DNA from: an uncultured Pelagibacteraceae bacterium
Lineage (GTDB): Bacteria; Pseudomonadota; Alphaproteobacteria; Pelagibacterales; Pelagibacteraceae
Assembly: GCA_902569245.1 (NCBI GenBank)
Contig: CACFTO010000001.1
Location: forward strand, 138,066 to 202,065
Length of the DNA: 64,000 nucleotides
Direction: 5' to 3'
Position numbers and translations under genes: made by a program. Shown in pieces: positions 63,842 to 64,000 of the stretch. Every line of letters begins with the position of its first letter. The stretch's first letter is position 1. The notes below the pieces were generated by a model. The model had not been told where the DNA came from, ran no database searches, and saw only the letters and a list, made by a program, of their open reading frames with translations.

Positions 63842-64000
63842 ATGAGCAATACAGTAATTTTAATCCCTTCAAGATTAGCTGCAACAAGATTACCAAATAA
63901 ACCTTTATTAAAAATCAATAATATTTCAATTATCAATCATGTTTATAAAATTGCAAAATCATCTCTCATTGGAGAAAGCTATGTTGCAACCGGTGATAAA
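63842..64000 (+). CDS. kdsB: 3-deoxy-manno-octulosonate cytidylyltransferase, N-terminal part
   Basis: Activates KDO as CMP-KDO for LPS. Only the first 53 residues are in the window. They read MSNTVILIPSRLAATRLPNK and continue with PLLKINNISIINHVYKIA, which is the KdsB nucleotide-binding start (the PSRLxSTRLPxKPL motif). The gene continues past the edge. With kdsD and lptB-lptC in the window, it supports a standard LPS pathway. Confidence 0.9.
   Translation, partial: MSNTVILIPSRLAATRLPNKPLLKINNISIINHVYKIAKSSLIGESYVATGDK

Overview
The window is a very AT-rich, tightly packed bacterial chromosome segment that looks like a SAR11-type marine alphaproteobacterium (Pelagibacterales). The reasons are: alphaproteobacterial marker genes (GcrA, RegB with its GGxxNPF motif and redox cysteine, a DUF2948-like gene between murA and hisD, the BolA / J-domain / CobS / CobT block, an NDUFA9-like protein, a membrane-anchored CycM-type cytochrome c); extreme Lys/Asn/Ile-rich codon use; almost no intergenic DNA (the longest gap is about 230 nt); and no insertion sequences, phage genes or CRISPR. 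The species assignment is an inference from gene content, not from a database search.

Layout. 1-2363: the 3' end of gltB and a convergent alpha/beta hydrolase. 2406-13082: a glycosyltransferase, then a long translation operon thrS-infC-rpmI-rplT-pheS-pheT-lepA, a sugar-methyltransferase-like gene and an overlapping tRNA-Ser(GGA). 13255-16596: gyrB and a RegB-type redox sensor kinase. 16590-20155: cobT-cobS-J-domain gene (minus) divergent from bolA. 20147-25899: aroB-aroK (minus), then two unknown exported or membrane proteins and def-fmt-truA. 25896-30828 (minus): a SET-domain protein, an HDAC-like deacetylase, dapE, dapD, a HAD phosphatase and argB. 30834-33237 (minus): yidC-yidD-rnpA-rpmH; rpmH is a 45-residue gene. 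33320-38625: a TVP38-type membrane protein, tRNA-Thr(GGT), two tiny Lys-rich proteins, dcd, murA, a DUF2948-like gene, hisD, infA, tRNA-Phe(GAA) and a cold-shock gene. 38626-38856: a gap holding three hairpins in a row.

38857-45812: tRNA-His(GTG), hisS, hisZ, hisG, then a DNA-processing block (rmuC, an MGME1-like PD-(D/E)XK nuclease, exonuclease I) and thioredoxin. 45809-58438 (minus): folC, accD, trpA, trpB, trpF, pyrF, an IHF-beta-like gene, rpsA, cmk, aroA, lptB, lptC, kdsD and an RNase D-like exonuclease. 58458-64000: NDUFA9-like, a small SHOCT-like membrane protein, gcrA, an ABC-2 permease, argD-argF, a cycM-like cytochrome and the start of kdsB.

Together this is mostly core housekeeping: translation initiation and tRNA charging, amino-acid synthesis (aromatic, Trp, His, Lys/DAP, Arg, Glu), peptidoglycan and LPS/KDO supply, and membrane-protein insertion. 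The points most worth a second look are the adjacent SET and HDAC-like genes, the MGME1-like nuclease between rmuC and exonuclease I, a TrpA/TrpB pair with non-canonical active-site residues, a FolC with a changed P-loop, an AccD with altered zinc-ribbon spacing, CobS/CobT without visible cobalamin genes, lptC-lptB with no lptA between them, and the hairpin array upstream of tRNA-His.
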